From a virus, in IMG/VR virus record IMGVR_UViG_3300030060_006228, positions 1 through 64,000 of that record: DNA of 64,000 bases; one strand, 5' to 3'. Position 1 is the stretch's first letter; the number at the start of each line of letters is the position of its first letter. Of this stretch, positions 13,098-21,160 are shown piece by piece. The notes under the pieces were generated by a model, which made no database searches, had not been told where the DNA came from, and saw only the letters and a program-made list of their open reading frames with translations. Made by a program: the position numbers and the translations under genes.

Positions 13098-13346
13098 ATG
13101 CCACATGTAATAACAAAGTCATGCGTAGGAGTAAAGGACGGATCTTGTGTAGATGTCTGTCCAGTTGATTGTATTCATTCTGATGAGGACTCTGATCAAT
13201 TTTACATAGATCCGGACACCTGCATTGATTGCGGACTGTGTGTAGATGAATGTCCAGTCAATGCAATTTATAGTGAAGAAGACCTTACTCCAGATCTTCA
13301 AAAATACATACAAATCAATTTGGATTATTTTGAAAACAAGACTTGA
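13098..13346 (+). CDS. 7Fe-type ferredoxin
   Basis: 82 residues with cysteines at 9, 17, 21, 25, 42, 45, 48 and 52. The spacing C-x7-C-x3-CP-x2-C, then C-x2-C-x2-C-x3-CP, is that of seven-iron bacterial ferredoxins (FdxA/Azotobacter FdI type), which hold one 3Fe-4S and one 4Fe-4S cluster. [20 protein letters not shown] at the N-terminus is highly conserved in that group. It is a cytoplasmic low-potential electron carrier. No partner enzyme is evident beside it, so a host oxidoreductase is the likely partner. It has a good GGAG ribosome site behind tRNA-Arg. Confidence 0.9.
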   Translation: MPHVITKSCVGVKDGSCVDVCPVDCIHSDEDSDQFYIDPDTCIDCGLCVDECPVNAIYSEEDLTPDLQKYIQINLDYFENKT

Positions 13347-13714
13347 TGGAATCTAGAATAATAAAAACTATAGATTTTGCTAGGGACATTACTATTCAAA
13401 ACCCCCGTCCAAAAAAGCATACTTCAATCATTCTCAGAAAGAATGAAATAGTTTCGGTTGGAACAAACCTAAATAGAACGCATCCTCTTGCTAAAAAGTA
13501 TGGTTATCTTTTTGATGAAGTGCATTCTGAGTTAGACGCTCTTCTGCGATATAAAGGACCGAAAGATAATCTGATTCTCATAAATTATAGGTTTAACAGG
13601 TTTGGTGATATGAGGATGTCCAAGCCTTGCAGAAAATGTACCCCTTGGTGTGTGGGTGTATTTGATAAAATTTGGTATACTACTAATCAAGGTATGAACG
13701 AACTAGAATTTTAA
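13346..13714 (+). CDS. cytidine/deoxycytidylate deaminase-like protein
   Basis: 122 residues from ATG 13346 (TGATG overlap with the ferredoxin gene). EVHSELDALLRY carries the zinc ligand His and catalytic Glu of the HxE motif, and KPCRKCTPW carries the PCxxC pair of the cytidine deaminase superfamily. The family deaminates C or dCMP, tRNA adenosine or related bases. The substrate cannot be told from these motifs, but the short length and phage context favour nucleotide metabolism. Confidence 0.72.
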   Translation: MESRIIKTIDFARDITIQNPRPKKHTSIILRKNEIVSVGTNLNRTHPLAKKYGYLFDEVHSELDALLRYKGPKDNLILINYRFNRFGDMRMSKPCRKCTPWCVGVFDKIWYTTNQGMNELEF

Positions 13715-13725
13715 GGAGAAGTTCA

Positions 13726-13944
13726 ATGTATTCACTCGGAGAGTCTGTAATAAATAAAAATAACCATAAGATGGCTACTGTAATATGTACAGATTCGCCT
13801 ATTGATGAAAATGTTGATAGCAGTGAACAAACTGTTCGCATTCGTTATGAAGAAAGTGGACTAGAGGAATGGGTTCCTGTTTCATCAGTGGCAAACTTTC
13901 TCCTCGAAGTTGAGCCGGGTGAGGGAAATTACCTTGCAGAGTAA
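13726..13944 (+). CDS. small protein, unknown function
   Basis: 72 residues, starting ATG 13726 behind AAGGAG. The sequence (SLGESVINKNNHKMATVICT, then RIRYEESGLEEWVPVSS) looks like a small beta-barrel of the SH3 or Tudor kind. No family is assigned. It lies in the same run of plus-strand genes as the ferredoxin and deaminase. Confidence 0.55.
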   Translation: MYSLGESVINKNNHKMATVICTDSPIDENVDSSEQTVRIRYEESGLEEWVPVSSVANFLLEVEPGEGNYLAE

Positions 13945-13951
13945 ATGTCCT

Positions 13952-14092
13952 ATGGTAAAATACAAGTCGCATATGATATGCGGGGTGCTTGCGATCTTGT
14001 GCCCTTTCTCTTTGATTGTGACAATACCGGCATTTTTTGGTGCTAAAAAGTTGAGGAAAAGAAATGAACATCAACGAACAGAAGTGGATTGA
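13952..14092 (+). CDS. 46-residue membrane protein
   Basis: From ATG 13952. It is basic at both ends with one hydrophobic span (MICGVLAILCPFSLIVTIPA) at about residues 8-27. The ribosome site is weak, so translation may be coupled to the previous stop eight bases upstream. A second small frame from ATG 13945 is possible in the same place but has less protein-like character. Confidence 0.45.
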   Translation: MVKYKSHMICGVLAILCPFSLIVTIPAFFGAKKLRKRNEHQRTEVD

Positions 14093-14462
14093 CAGTATGA
14101 CGGATAAAGCAGAAAAAGGCTTTAGTTATTACGTTTGGGAAAACAGAATGCCTGTTTCTCCCAATGATGTCATTCGTGTTTCTGGTAATCATGAATGTTT
14201 CGTCACAGGGGACACAATCAAACCACAGGATGATGCACATTGGACAGACGAGTTTGACGCATGGGTTTCTATCCGTGGATATCAAATGATTCAGAACGCT
14301 CAGTCTACAGGTGAACTCTCTAATAATAGAGAATGGGAACTTATGTTCGCAGAGTGGTACGCGAAGGATGAATCTATCGCGGGACTAGAAGAAGCGTGGC
14401 ACAGTGAACGCATGGCAAAGTCTGCTGATGACGCAGGATGTTTCGACGCAATAGACGATTAA
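14064..14462 (+). CDS. 132-residue hypothetical protein
   Basis: Starts at ATG 14064 behind GAGGAAAAG and overlaps the previous small gene by 29 bases. It is soluble, acidic and rich in Trp (SYYVWENRMPVSPNDVIRVS, then MFAEWYAKDESIAGLEEAWH). No recognised domain. It ends five bases before tRNA-Leu and is the last plus-strand protein gene before the converging structural genes. Confidence 0.55.
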   Translation: MNINEQKWIDSMTDKAEKGFSYYVWENRMPVSPNDVIRVSGNHECFVTGDTIKPQDDAHWTDEFDAWVSIRGYQMIQNAQSTGELSNNREWELMFAEWYAKDESIAGLEEAWHSERMAKSADDAGCFDAIDD

Positions 14463-14467
14463 TCTAA

Positions 14468-14551
14468 GCGGTCGTGGCGGAATGGCAGACGCAACGGACT
14501 TAAAATCCGTCGAGGGTTAACCTCATGTGGGTTCGAGTCCCACCGACCGTA
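14468..14551 (+). tRNA. tRNA-Leu (anticodon UAA)
   Basis: Class II tRNA with a long variable arm. Acceptor GCGGTCG/CGACCGT, anticodon stem ACGGA/TCCGT around CTTAAAA, variable arm with GAGG/CCTC, T stem GTGGG/CCCAC around TTCGAGT. Reads UUA. No encoded CCA. Confidence 0.95.
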
Positions 14552-14555
14552 TTTA

Positions 14556-14629
14556 CAGAGTGTAGCACAGTTTGGTAGTGCGTTGCGTTTGGGACGCAAA
14601 GGTCGTAGGTTCAAATCCTATCACTCTGA
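14556..14629 (+). tRNA. tRNA-Pro (anticodon UGG)
   Basis: Acceptor CAGAGTG/CACTCTG perfect, D stem GCAC/GTGC, anticodon stem TTGCG/CGCAA around TTTGGGA, T stem GTAGG/CCTAT (four pairs plus one mismatch) around TTCAAAT. Reads CCA. It ends two bases before the stop of the convergent minus-strand gene. Confidence 0.93.
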
Positions 14630-14630
14630 T

Positions 14631-16112
14631 TTAATAGCCTCCGCCTCCACCGTATCCTCCGCCACCGCCCATCGGGGGACTGGGGGGATTGAGGGGATCG
14701 ATTAAATCTTCAAATGGATCTTCCATGTCTTGGAATTCAGGCGTAGATTGAAGATTTGGATCGCTATCTTGTTGGGGAGTATCTCTCGTTGGAGGTGGCT
14801 TTGGAGGTGCTTCACCGACTTCCGCTGCAATACCCTGCTGACCGGGGTTACATCCGGCTCTCGTCATACACGCGGACACATTTCTCCAATAACCATCGGT
14901 CGATGACGACCGATGACCGCAAGGTCCCCCGTTGTGCATTCTTGCAAGATCCTCGCAAGTGCAGCATCGTAGACGTTCTATCTCACCATTTGATTTTGTA
15001 TACTCATGAATTGTTTTGCCGGTGCAGTGACAGTCCTTGCTCTTGAAGTTTCTTGTATATCTTCTTCTCCAACAGTCTATAAGTTTTTCACTTTTTCGTT
15101 TCTTCTCTGCACAACACGCAGAATCACCTTTAACACATTCTCTACACAATGTCGCAGCATAATCGGGCTGGCAAACTTCACAACAATTTGCTGTGTCGTA
15201 GCCTGGCCTCGTTCCACCCGGTCCATCTCCTCCTTGAGAGTCTCCGCCTCTACATGGTCTGGTTCCCCCGCCGGATGTTCCACAAATATCTTCGATATAA
15301 GCACGCCATGATATTTGATATGGACCACAATCACAACTATTAAATGTCCCAAATTTATCACACGGATCTCCGGGGAGACAATCGTCAATACCATCACAGT
15401 TACTGTCGAATCTTTCTCTCATGGGAACGTCTTGCGGATTCCGATCCCCATCGCGGGGAACGTCGGTGTCACAATCTCCACAATCGGTTGCTTGTGCGTT
15501 ACAACCTTCGTTTGGGTAGCCCCTAGATTCTTCTTCACGAATACATCCCATAAGGCAGTCAAAATTAGCACCTGTGCAGCATATATTAAGTCTAGGTCCG
15601 GGACGAACATTAACAATAGTTACTGGTTTATCGGGACCTTCTTCTAGATCTGGTGGTTGGTATATGTCAAAACCAGATGTGTCTGGGGGTTCAACGCTAC
15701 CTCTAGGTGGTTCTGGGCGACTACCAAGTCCTCCCCCATCACTTCTAAAGGTGGCTTCTATTTGAATTATTAGTTCTCCACCCATTCCACTATGGTTAGA
15801 ACAGAAATAGTAGAGTTTTGGTGGTGTGTTTAATGTTGGGGTTAGTTCAACTCTGGGGTTTGCTTCTGGATCAAAATCATTGTTCATAAAATCAACGTAT
15901 CTTTCATATGATACTTGAATATTATTAATGATATAAGAAATTTCATCCCCATTATAAATGGAACCACCAGCGTGAGTCCCGTTCGGTGTAGTTGAGAACA
16001 AAATTGGATGTCCAGCATTTCTAAAATCGTCTAGATTAAATGAATAAGTTTCACCCACAAGAATGGTAGGTGTTGCTTGTCTTTCATCGTTTAAATAATA
16101 TTTATTTGCCAT
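14631..16112 (-). CDS. virion protein with invertebrate-type lysozyme (destabilase) domain
   Basis: 493 residues. Residues 1-122 form a beta domain ending in YYFCSNHSGMGGELIIQI, a cupredoxin-like module seen in marine phage virion proteins. Residues 186-421 carry a destabilase (i-type lysozyme) signature: CLMGCIREEES with the likely catalytic Glu195, DCGPYQISWRAYIED, then CEDLARMHNGGPCGH and STDGYWRNVSAC. A Gly/Cys-rich insertion of about 70 residues splits the domain. The second catalytic Asp cannot be placed surely. The tail is Pro/Gly-rich, ending GGGGGYGGGGGY. It probably cuts peptidoglycan from the virion during entry. Confidence 0.72.
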   Translation of the reverse strand: MANKYYLNDERQATPTILVGETYSFNLDDFRNAGHPILFSTTPNGTHAGGSIYNGDEISYIINNIQVSYERYVDFMNNDFDPEANPRVELTPTLNTPPKLYYFCSNHSGMGGELIIQIEATFRSDGGGLGSRPEPPRGSVEPPDTSGFDIYQPPDLEEGPDKPVTIVNVRPGPRLNICCTGANFDCLMGCIREEESRGYPNEGCNAQATDCGDCDTDVPRDGDRNPQDVPMRERFDSNCDGIDDCLPGDPCDKFGTFNSCDCGPYQISWRAYIEDICGTSGGGTRPCRGGDSQGGDGPGGTRPGYDTANCCEVCQPDYAATLCRECVKGDSACCAEKKRKSEKLIDCWRRRYTRNFKSKDCHCTGKTIHEYTKSNGEIERLRCCTCEDLARMHNGGPCGHRSSSTDGYWRNVSACMTRAGCNPGQQGIAAEVGEAPPKPPPTRDTPQQDSDPNLQSTPEFQDMEDPFEDLIDPLNPPSPPMGGGGGYGGGGGY

Positions 16113-16157
16113 TTAATCAACCTTTTCTAGTTTACACTATGTATTTCTGTTTGAGTT

Positions 16158-18263
16158 TTACCTGTAGCAACAAGGTCCTTTTATCCTATACAATTTACCT
16201 GTATCATTGTGTCTTACAACGAAGATATTTGCTGTCTGACCTTTAGTCGGCGACGATCCCTTTGGACATTTTCCTGCTTCCTGTCCAATAGCCCTCAGAT
16301 CGAGACAGTCTCCACCGTTATTATCTGGTACAGGACCGTTGTATGGAATTGCGGAATAGGGGGATCCATCTTCATTGTCTGTAAAATCTGCTCTACAACC
16401 AGATAGAATTATATTACATTCGGGTTTTGTTGGTATAGTTACTTGGAATAGGTTTCCTGCTGCTGCTATTTGATCCTCAACTGCCTTTGATTCTGAACCA
16501 TCTTCTTTTCTAACCACAATATTGAATTCTGTTTTTTCTTGTACAGCACCAACAGAGATATTAAATTGATTTGGTGGTTTGGGATATGAGTATTCTGTGG
16601 TAGTAGGTGTATCTGTGGTAACACTTCTTCTTGCAGATTTCTTCGGGGGTGTCAGTTCATATACGCGGGGAGAATAGTTTCCAACTTGTAGTTCTCCTCC
16701 CATATTTCTGTCAGCAGAGTTATAATAATAAAGAGTGGAATTTGCATCACCCTTGTTTATCTTTAGGAAAGTATATGCACCGGGAGTTCCGGGTGTTCCA
16801 ATCAGTATCCTATTTGTATAGTTCTGAACTCCTCTTGCGAGACTGTCCACTGTTTTCTTAAACGCAATATAAACGCCTCGGTTACTGGGATGTGACTGAT
16901 TGAATCTGTAGGTTCTTCCAGCGACAAGAACTGGTTTAGAACTTAAAACAATTTCACCATTTTCTATAGTTACATCTATTGTTCTATCTAAATCTCTTTC
17001 GTAATTTCTTTCCAGAGGAACTTCTATTTGAGAATTAGAAACAGCCGCGGATTGAATGTTTCTTACTTCAAGCCTATCACCAAGACCATCTACTATCACA
17101 TTTTGAGGTCGTGCTGTTAATGCTTCCGGTGTGTTTATTGTTGTTGGATCAGAAACTACAGTTCTAGACGTTTCATCTGGTAAAATTGATGTTGTAGATC
17201 TCGGAGGACAACACGCACATCTTACATTTGAATCGTCATCGGGAGAATCCGGGAATGTAGCAAAGCCAGAACAAGAAGAGTCATATCTTTCATCACAAAA
17301 GTTTCGACTCTGATAATTAAAAAGATAATCCATGTTCATAGATCTTGCTAATGATATACACTCCCAATCATCTTTACATCCACAAGAATACACTTCATTT
17401 TGTGTAAATACATTTCCGGTTTCATCATCTTCGATTCTTTGGTTTTCTTTTAGATAAAGACAACACGTTCCTCGTCCTCCGTTGGAATTATTTTGTCTTC
17501 TTAGACTACGAACTTCTCTCAATGTGGTTTTGTCTAGTTGGTTTTCTGAGTAACCATTTCTGTATAATCTAACCGGAGTCACAGTCCCCATTAAGTCTTC
17601 TTCTTCAAGTCTGTTATTTAGTGTTATGATCTCAACACCATTTTCTACTTTATAAGAATCAACTTCGAATCTGCCTTTATTTAAGGTAGTATTTATTTCC
17701 AGTAAATCGCCCCGCAGAATAGGTCTTGCATTTCTGAATGAATACTTCGAGTCTGGACCTGTTTGGTTTCTTATCTCAAATAAACTTTTAGACTCTACTG
17801 AGGCGTTTGTTGTTGACAGTCTAGGAACTGTAGTAAAATACTTTGATTCGTATACTTCAGTTTTAGAATCTTTATTGGTTACACTTGTTACATTTGCTGT
17901 TACGGTGTTTCCGTTAAAAGATATAAGTGTAAAGGAACCACTTAAATCAGATTCTACTTTTGCTCCTCTTTCTTTTATAAAAGAGGCAGTTTCAGAGTCT
18001 ATGGTAAAAGAATCTCCGGTGGACATTTTCCCAAAGAAAATTTTCAGAGTTTCTAAATCATGATCGGAGGCATGACTATAATCAAAAATTACCTCAGTGT
18101 TTGAGTTGTAAAACACCACAGTGGGTATGGTGTCTAGTGGATCATTTTTTGATATGACATCATCGGTGCTATCGGCAATAACCATACCAATAATCTCACC
18201 AGAAAAATAAATGGTGGGTTTAAAGGTACTCTTTGATCTTCTTATAGATCTTCTTTTTGCCAT
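16158..18263 (-). CDS. large virion structural protein with Cys-rich module
   Basis: 701 residues. The basic N-terminus (AKRRSIRRSKST) is followed by beta-rich domains. A Cys-rich module at about 265-350 (RGTCCLYLKENQ, then CGCKDDWECISLARSMNMDY) closely resembles one in the baseplate protein at 34313. Residues 430-530 repeat the YYYNSADRNMGGEL type of domain seen in the neighbouring lysozyme gene, here without the Cys and His of that motif. It is probably a tail or baseplate appendage. No catalytic motif seen. The gene is spaced 45 bases from the lysozyme gene. Confidence 0.6.
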   Translation of the reverse strand: MAKRRSIRRSKSTFKPTIYFSGEIIGMVIADSTDDVISKNDPLDTIPTVVFYNSNTEVIFDYSHASDHDLETLKIFFGKMSTGDSFTIDSETASFIKERGAKVESDLSGSFTLISFNGNTVTANVTSVTNKDSKTEVYESKYFTTVPRLSTTNASVESKSLFEIRNQTGPDSKYSFRNARPILRGDLLEINTTLNKGRFEVDSYKVENGVEIITLNNRLEEEDLMGTVTPVRLYRNGYSENQLDKTTLREVRSLRRQNNSNGGRGTCCLYLKENQRIEDDETGNVFTQNEVYSCGCKDDWECISLARSMNMDYLFNYQSRNFCDERYDSSCSGFATFPDSPDDDSNVRCACCPPRSTTSILPDETSRTVVSDPTTINTPEALTARPQNVIVDGLGDRLEVRNIQSAAVSNSQIEVPLERNYERDLDRTIDVTIENGEIVLSSKPVLVAGRTYRFNQSHPSNRGVYIAFKKTVDSLARGVQNYTNRILIGTPGTPGAYTFLKINKGDANSTLYYYNSADRNMGGELQVGNYSPRVYELTPPKKSARRSVTTDTPTTTEYSYPKPPNQFNISVGAVQEKTEFNIVVRKEDGSESKAVEDQIAAAGNLFQVTIPTKPECNIILSGCRADFTDNEDGSPYSAIPYNGPVPDNNGGDCLDLRAIGQEAGKCPKGSSPTKGQTANIFVVRHNDTGKLYRIKGPCCYR

Positions 18264-18283
18264 GATAGATCCCTATTTAATTA

Positions 18284-19762
18284 TCAAGATCCAACATAAA
18301 CAACTCTTGTCCCCGAATTACCACCGGGGGCGAGTGGTGCTGGTCCTCCGGGTGGTGGGGAAACTCCGCCACCTCCGCCACCGGCGAATGTTCTGACGAA
18401 GATTTGATTTAGATTACTAACTTCAATGAAAATCGATTCTCCGGGTTCAAGGATATATCCGTTGTTTGGACTTTGACTTACATTTCTACCACCGATAACG
18501 ACATCTTGAGTAGAACTTGGAGAGTTCTTAACATTCACACCACTTCGTAGAGTCGTGTTATTTCCAAGCACCTGAGTAGAACCCGATGGTATGACTGATC
18601 CGGAAATACAAGTTTTGGGTGGATCTGATGTTACCTTCGCACGGACTTTTCCTGATCCGAGATCTATTCGAATATTATCAATATCAGAGGTGTTTGCCTT
18701 TATGGACTCTAGATTATCAACAATCCCACCATCTCTATCGGTGAGGGCAGACACAATAGCGGCATCGTTAATTTCTACGGTGTTGTTAACATTAGTGTTT
18801 AGATTGCCATCAGAGTATACTTCAACTGCTCCGTCGTTTTCACCTCGAATGATAACCGGATCATGTCCTGCACCGGCAGTAAATCCTTGAACTCTGAGTG
18901 GGGAGAATGCTGGAGCGCCGTTTGTTACCCCGACAGTGGACGATACGTTGACGGTAGCATTAATGTCCGCTCCACCGATCCAGGCTTTAAGATAACCACC
19001 AGAGAATCCTAAAGTCTCTCCTGCGGCACTTACAATTTCACTGATAACGGAGGTTCCGCCATCGGAACCATAGACTTTAACCGAATCTGTGGATGAAGTA
19101 AGAACTCTACCACCACTAATGTCAATTGAACCTGTTACTTCAACACTGTCTGTTGTATAGTTTAATGGTCTACCACCAGTAACTGCCACAGGCCAGTATT
19201 GTGCGTTTGTGGTTCCTCCAGCCGGAGGTAACGCAATATCGTCGAACGGGCTAAACTGCTTTCCGACATACAAGCCAGATGTAACACCAACCATCTGGAT
19301 AGCAGAAGTTGCTAAGGTTCCCGGAGTAGCGGTGGATGAGAGACGCACATCACCCGTCACAGCGATTGCTGTCGCTCCGGGGAGTCCGAACGCAACGACT
19401 TCTAGGTTGCTCCCGTAGGTGCTTCCTGCGACTGCTAGGTATTCGATTGAACTGTTTGCAGTTAATCCAATAAGTGCCTCTGGGTTTCCTTCTTCCGCCC
19501 ATGAGTAGTTTCTGTTTAACTGATATGTGATTCCGGGTGAAGTAACCACACTAACGTCAAGTGCGCCAGTTCCACCCTGAATTTGAACAGGAAGAGGTCT
19601 ATTTGCAGAGACTCTTTCTGTGACGGTGGAGTCTCCCCACGCCATCTTCATGATTTGTGCATGTGCGTTTGTTAAACCGACTCCCGCAGCATGGTAGTCG
19701 GTGCCCATTGACGCTGTATTTCCACTGATGTCAATAGTGATGTTTGGATCTGTATCTGCCAT
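18284..19762 (-). CDS. virion structural protein (fibre-like)
   Basis: 492 residues, rich in Gly, Ser, Thr and Val with few charged residues, as in beta-structured trimeric fibre or capsid decoration proteins. It starts MADTDPNITIDISGNTASM and has repeated short strands, then ends with a long Gly/Pro tail (FAGGGGGGVSPPPGGPAPLA). No specific family is recognised. It heads the minus-strand trio, 127 bases from the divergent gp33 start. The space between holds an AT-rich TATATATTAG that may be its late promoter. Confidence 0.6.
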   Translation of the reverse strand: MADTDPNITIDISGNTASMGTDYHAAGVGLTNAHAQIMKMAWGDSTVTERVSANRPLPVQIQGGTGALDVSVVTSPGITYQLNRNYSWAEEGNPEALIGLTANSSIEYLAVAGSTYGSNLEVVAFGLPGATAIAVTGDVRLSSTATPGTLATSAIQMVGVTSGLYVGKQFSPFDDIALPPAGGTTNAQYWPVAVTGGRPLNYTTDSVEVTGSIDISGGRVLTSSTDSVKVYGSDGGTSVISEIVSAAGETLGFSGGYLKAWIGGADINATVNVSSTVGVTNGAPAFSPLRVQGFTAGAGHDPVIIRGENDGAVEVYSDGNLNTNVNNTVEINDAAIVSALTDRDGGIVDNLESIKANTSDIDNIRIDLGSGKVRAKVTSDPPKTCISGSVIPSGSTQVLGNNTTLRSGVNVKNSPSSTQDVVIGGRNVSQSPNNGYILEPGESIFIEVSNLNQIFVRTFAGGGGGGVSPPPGGPAPLAPGGNSGTRVVYVGS

Positions 19763-19835
19763 TTTGGTTTAACTCCCCTGTTGGGCATATCTTCTAAAAG
19801 AGTGATTTACTAATATATATAATCCAATTTTTATC

Positions 19836-19864
19836 TTGAGGCCTAAAACAATGTGTTATATAAT
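19836..19864 (+). promoter_or_regulatory. sigma70-like promoter for gp33
   Basis: TTGAGG (19836-19841), 17-base spacer, TATAAT (19859-19864), then a GGAGG ribosome site at 19878. It lies in the divergent region between the minus-strand structural genes and gp33. Confidence 0.65.
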
Positions 19865-19889
19865 TGTGAACAGAAAGGAGGAATTATGT

Positions 19890-20126
19890 ATGGTTGTAAG
19901 ATTAGATTTTAAGAGTAAATTTTCACGGGAAGTAGAAACCTATGTTCAAGAAAACGGAGGAACTTACATCGAGGCAGTTTTAGAAATCGGTGAAAAGTTT
20001 GAGATAGAACCAGATGTTGCTGGTAAGAACTTAACAAAGCCGATTATAGAAAAGATACAAATAGAAGGCGGAGATATGAATTTGCTGCCTAGGAAAAAAA
20101 GCAAAGAATTACCTTTTAATGGTTGA
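19890..20126 (+). CDS. 33: late transcription coactivator gp33
   Basis: 78 residues from ATG 19890, which has AAGGAGG eight bases upstream. Longer in-frame starts lack a ribosome site. SREVETYVQENGGTYIEAVL, then IGEKFEIEPDVAGKNL and a C-terminal NLLPRKKSKELPF, match the T4-type late-transcription coactivator. In T4, gp33 binds the beta-flap of RNA polymerase and the sliding clamp, together with sigma gp55, to fire TATAAATA promoters. The C-terminal hydrophobic LPF is in the place of the clamp-binding tip. Such promoters occur in this window. It ends 101 bases before gp32. Confidence 0.85.
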   Translation: MVVRLDFKSKFSREVETYVQENGGTYIEAVLEIGEKFEIEPDVAGKNLTKPIIEKIQIEGGDMNLLPRKKSKELPFNG

Positions 20127-20164
20127 TTACTTTTGTTTTTACTGTACTATATACTACATCGAAG

Positions 20165-20208
20165 CGGGGAGTTCCCGTTAGTATTCATTTGAACGGGGTA
20201 GTTCCCCG
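20165..20208 (+). promoter_or_regulatory. twin hairpins in the gp32 leader
   Basis: Two similar small hairpins: CGGG-GAGTT-CCCG (20165-20177) and CGGGG-TAGTT-CCCCG (20194-20208). They lie just before the AAAGGA ribosome site and ATG at 20228. T4 gp32 represses its own mRNA through a leader pseudoknot and flanking unstructured tract. These hairpins could play that part, but this is inference. Confidence 0.45.
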
Positions 20209-20227
20209 GAACATAAAGGAAAAGCGT

Positions 20228-21100
20228 ATGTCATTTTCAGATTTTAAAAAGCGTTCACAGAACAGCATCGAAGATCTCCAAAAGAAATTGGAGTCAACAG
20301 AAAAGAAGGAATCGTATAAGGATGATCGTTTCTGGCGTCCAGAACTGGACAGTGCTTCAAACGGTTATGCAGTAATTAGATTCCTGCCAAGTGCGGAGAA
20401 TGAAGATCTCCCTTGGGCAAAGTATTACTCTCATGGTTTCCAAGGTAAGGGTGGTTGGTTCATTGAGAACTGTCCCACTACTATCGGTGGAAAGTGTCCT
20501 CTATGTGAGGTAAACAATGACCTTTGGAACAGTGGTTTGGAGTCCGACAAGGACATCGCACGACAGCGTAAGCGCCGTCTGCACTATGTTTCAAACATCT
20601 TGGTTGTTAGTGATCCTGCTAATCCTCAGAATGAGGGTAAGATCTTCCTCTACAAGTACGGTAAGAAGATCTTTGACAAGATCCAAGCCTCCATGCAACC
20701 AGAATTCCCTGATGAGGAACCAGTAAATCCCTTTGATTTCTGGGGTGGTGCAGATTTCCGACTCAAGGTTCGTAAGGTTGCAGGATTTATCAACTATGAT
20801 AAGTCTGAATTCTCTGCTCCTAGTGCAGTCCTTGATGGTGATGATGCTAAGTTGGAAGAACTCTGGAAGAAGCAGTATGCACTCGCTGAATTCACAGATC
20901 CTTCAAACTTCAAGTCTTATGATGAATTGAAGAAGCGTCTTAATGACGTTCTTGGTGGAGAGGTTCGTGCCACTGAAATGGAAAACCAGAAGACAGCAGA
21001 AGATGTTGTTGATACGGTAGAAACACAAACAACCGAAAATGTAGGTGAGAGTGAAGAGTCTGATGCTCTTTCATATTTTGAAAAACTTGCAGGTGAATGA
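20228..21100 (+). CDS. 32: single-strand DNA-binding protein gp32
   Basis: 290 residues from ATG 20228 (MSFSDFKKRSQNSIEDL). An earlier TTG in frame has no support. The basic N-terminal cooperativity region is followed by an OB-fold core with the zinc ligands in YYSHGFQGKGG and NCPTTIGGKCPLCEV (His, then three Cys) near residues 65-95, and YVSNILVVSDPANPQNEGK. The acidic C-terminus (SEESDALSYFEKLAGE) recruits replication partners. T4 gp32 is 301 residues. It coats single-stranded DNA in replication and recombination. It is followed by a strong terminator. Confidence 0.95.
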   Translation: MSFSDFKKRSQNSIEDLQKKLESTEKKESYKDDRFWRPELDSASNGYAVIRFLPSAENEDLPWAKYYSHGFQGKGGWFIENCPTTIGGKCPLCEVNNDLWNSGLESDKDIARQRKRRLHYVSNILVVSDPANPQNEGKIFLYKYGKKIFDKIQASMQPEFPDEEPVNPFDFWGGADFRLKVRKVAGFINYDKSEFSAPSAVLDGDDAKLEELWKKQYALAEFTDPSNFKSYDELKKRLNDVLGGEVRATEMENQKTAEDVVDTVETQTTENVGESEESDALSYFEKLAGE

Positions 21101-21123
21101 AGTTATGTGACTTCGGTTGTTTT

Positions 21124-21160
21124 AGGGGGGAGCAGAAATGCTCCCCCCTTTTCTTTTTAT
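21124..21160 (+). terminator. strong rho-independent terminator after gp32
   Basis: Perfect 11-pair stem AGGGGGGAGCA/TGCTCCCCCCT with a GAAA loop (21124-21149), followed by TTTTCTTTTT. It ends the gp33-gp32 unit and separates it from the convergent tape-measure-like gene, whose stop lies within the T tract. Confidence 0.95.

Noticed and set aside
13945-14046. Small frame from ATG 13945 (MSYGKIQVAYDMRG)
   Set aside because: It overlaps the more protein-like membrane ORF from 13952 and has no ribosome site of its own.
14756-15647. Several plus-strand frames opposite the lysozyme-domain gene
   Set aside because: The minus-strand reading carries the destabilase and structural motifs. The plus-strand frames show no recognisable protein features.
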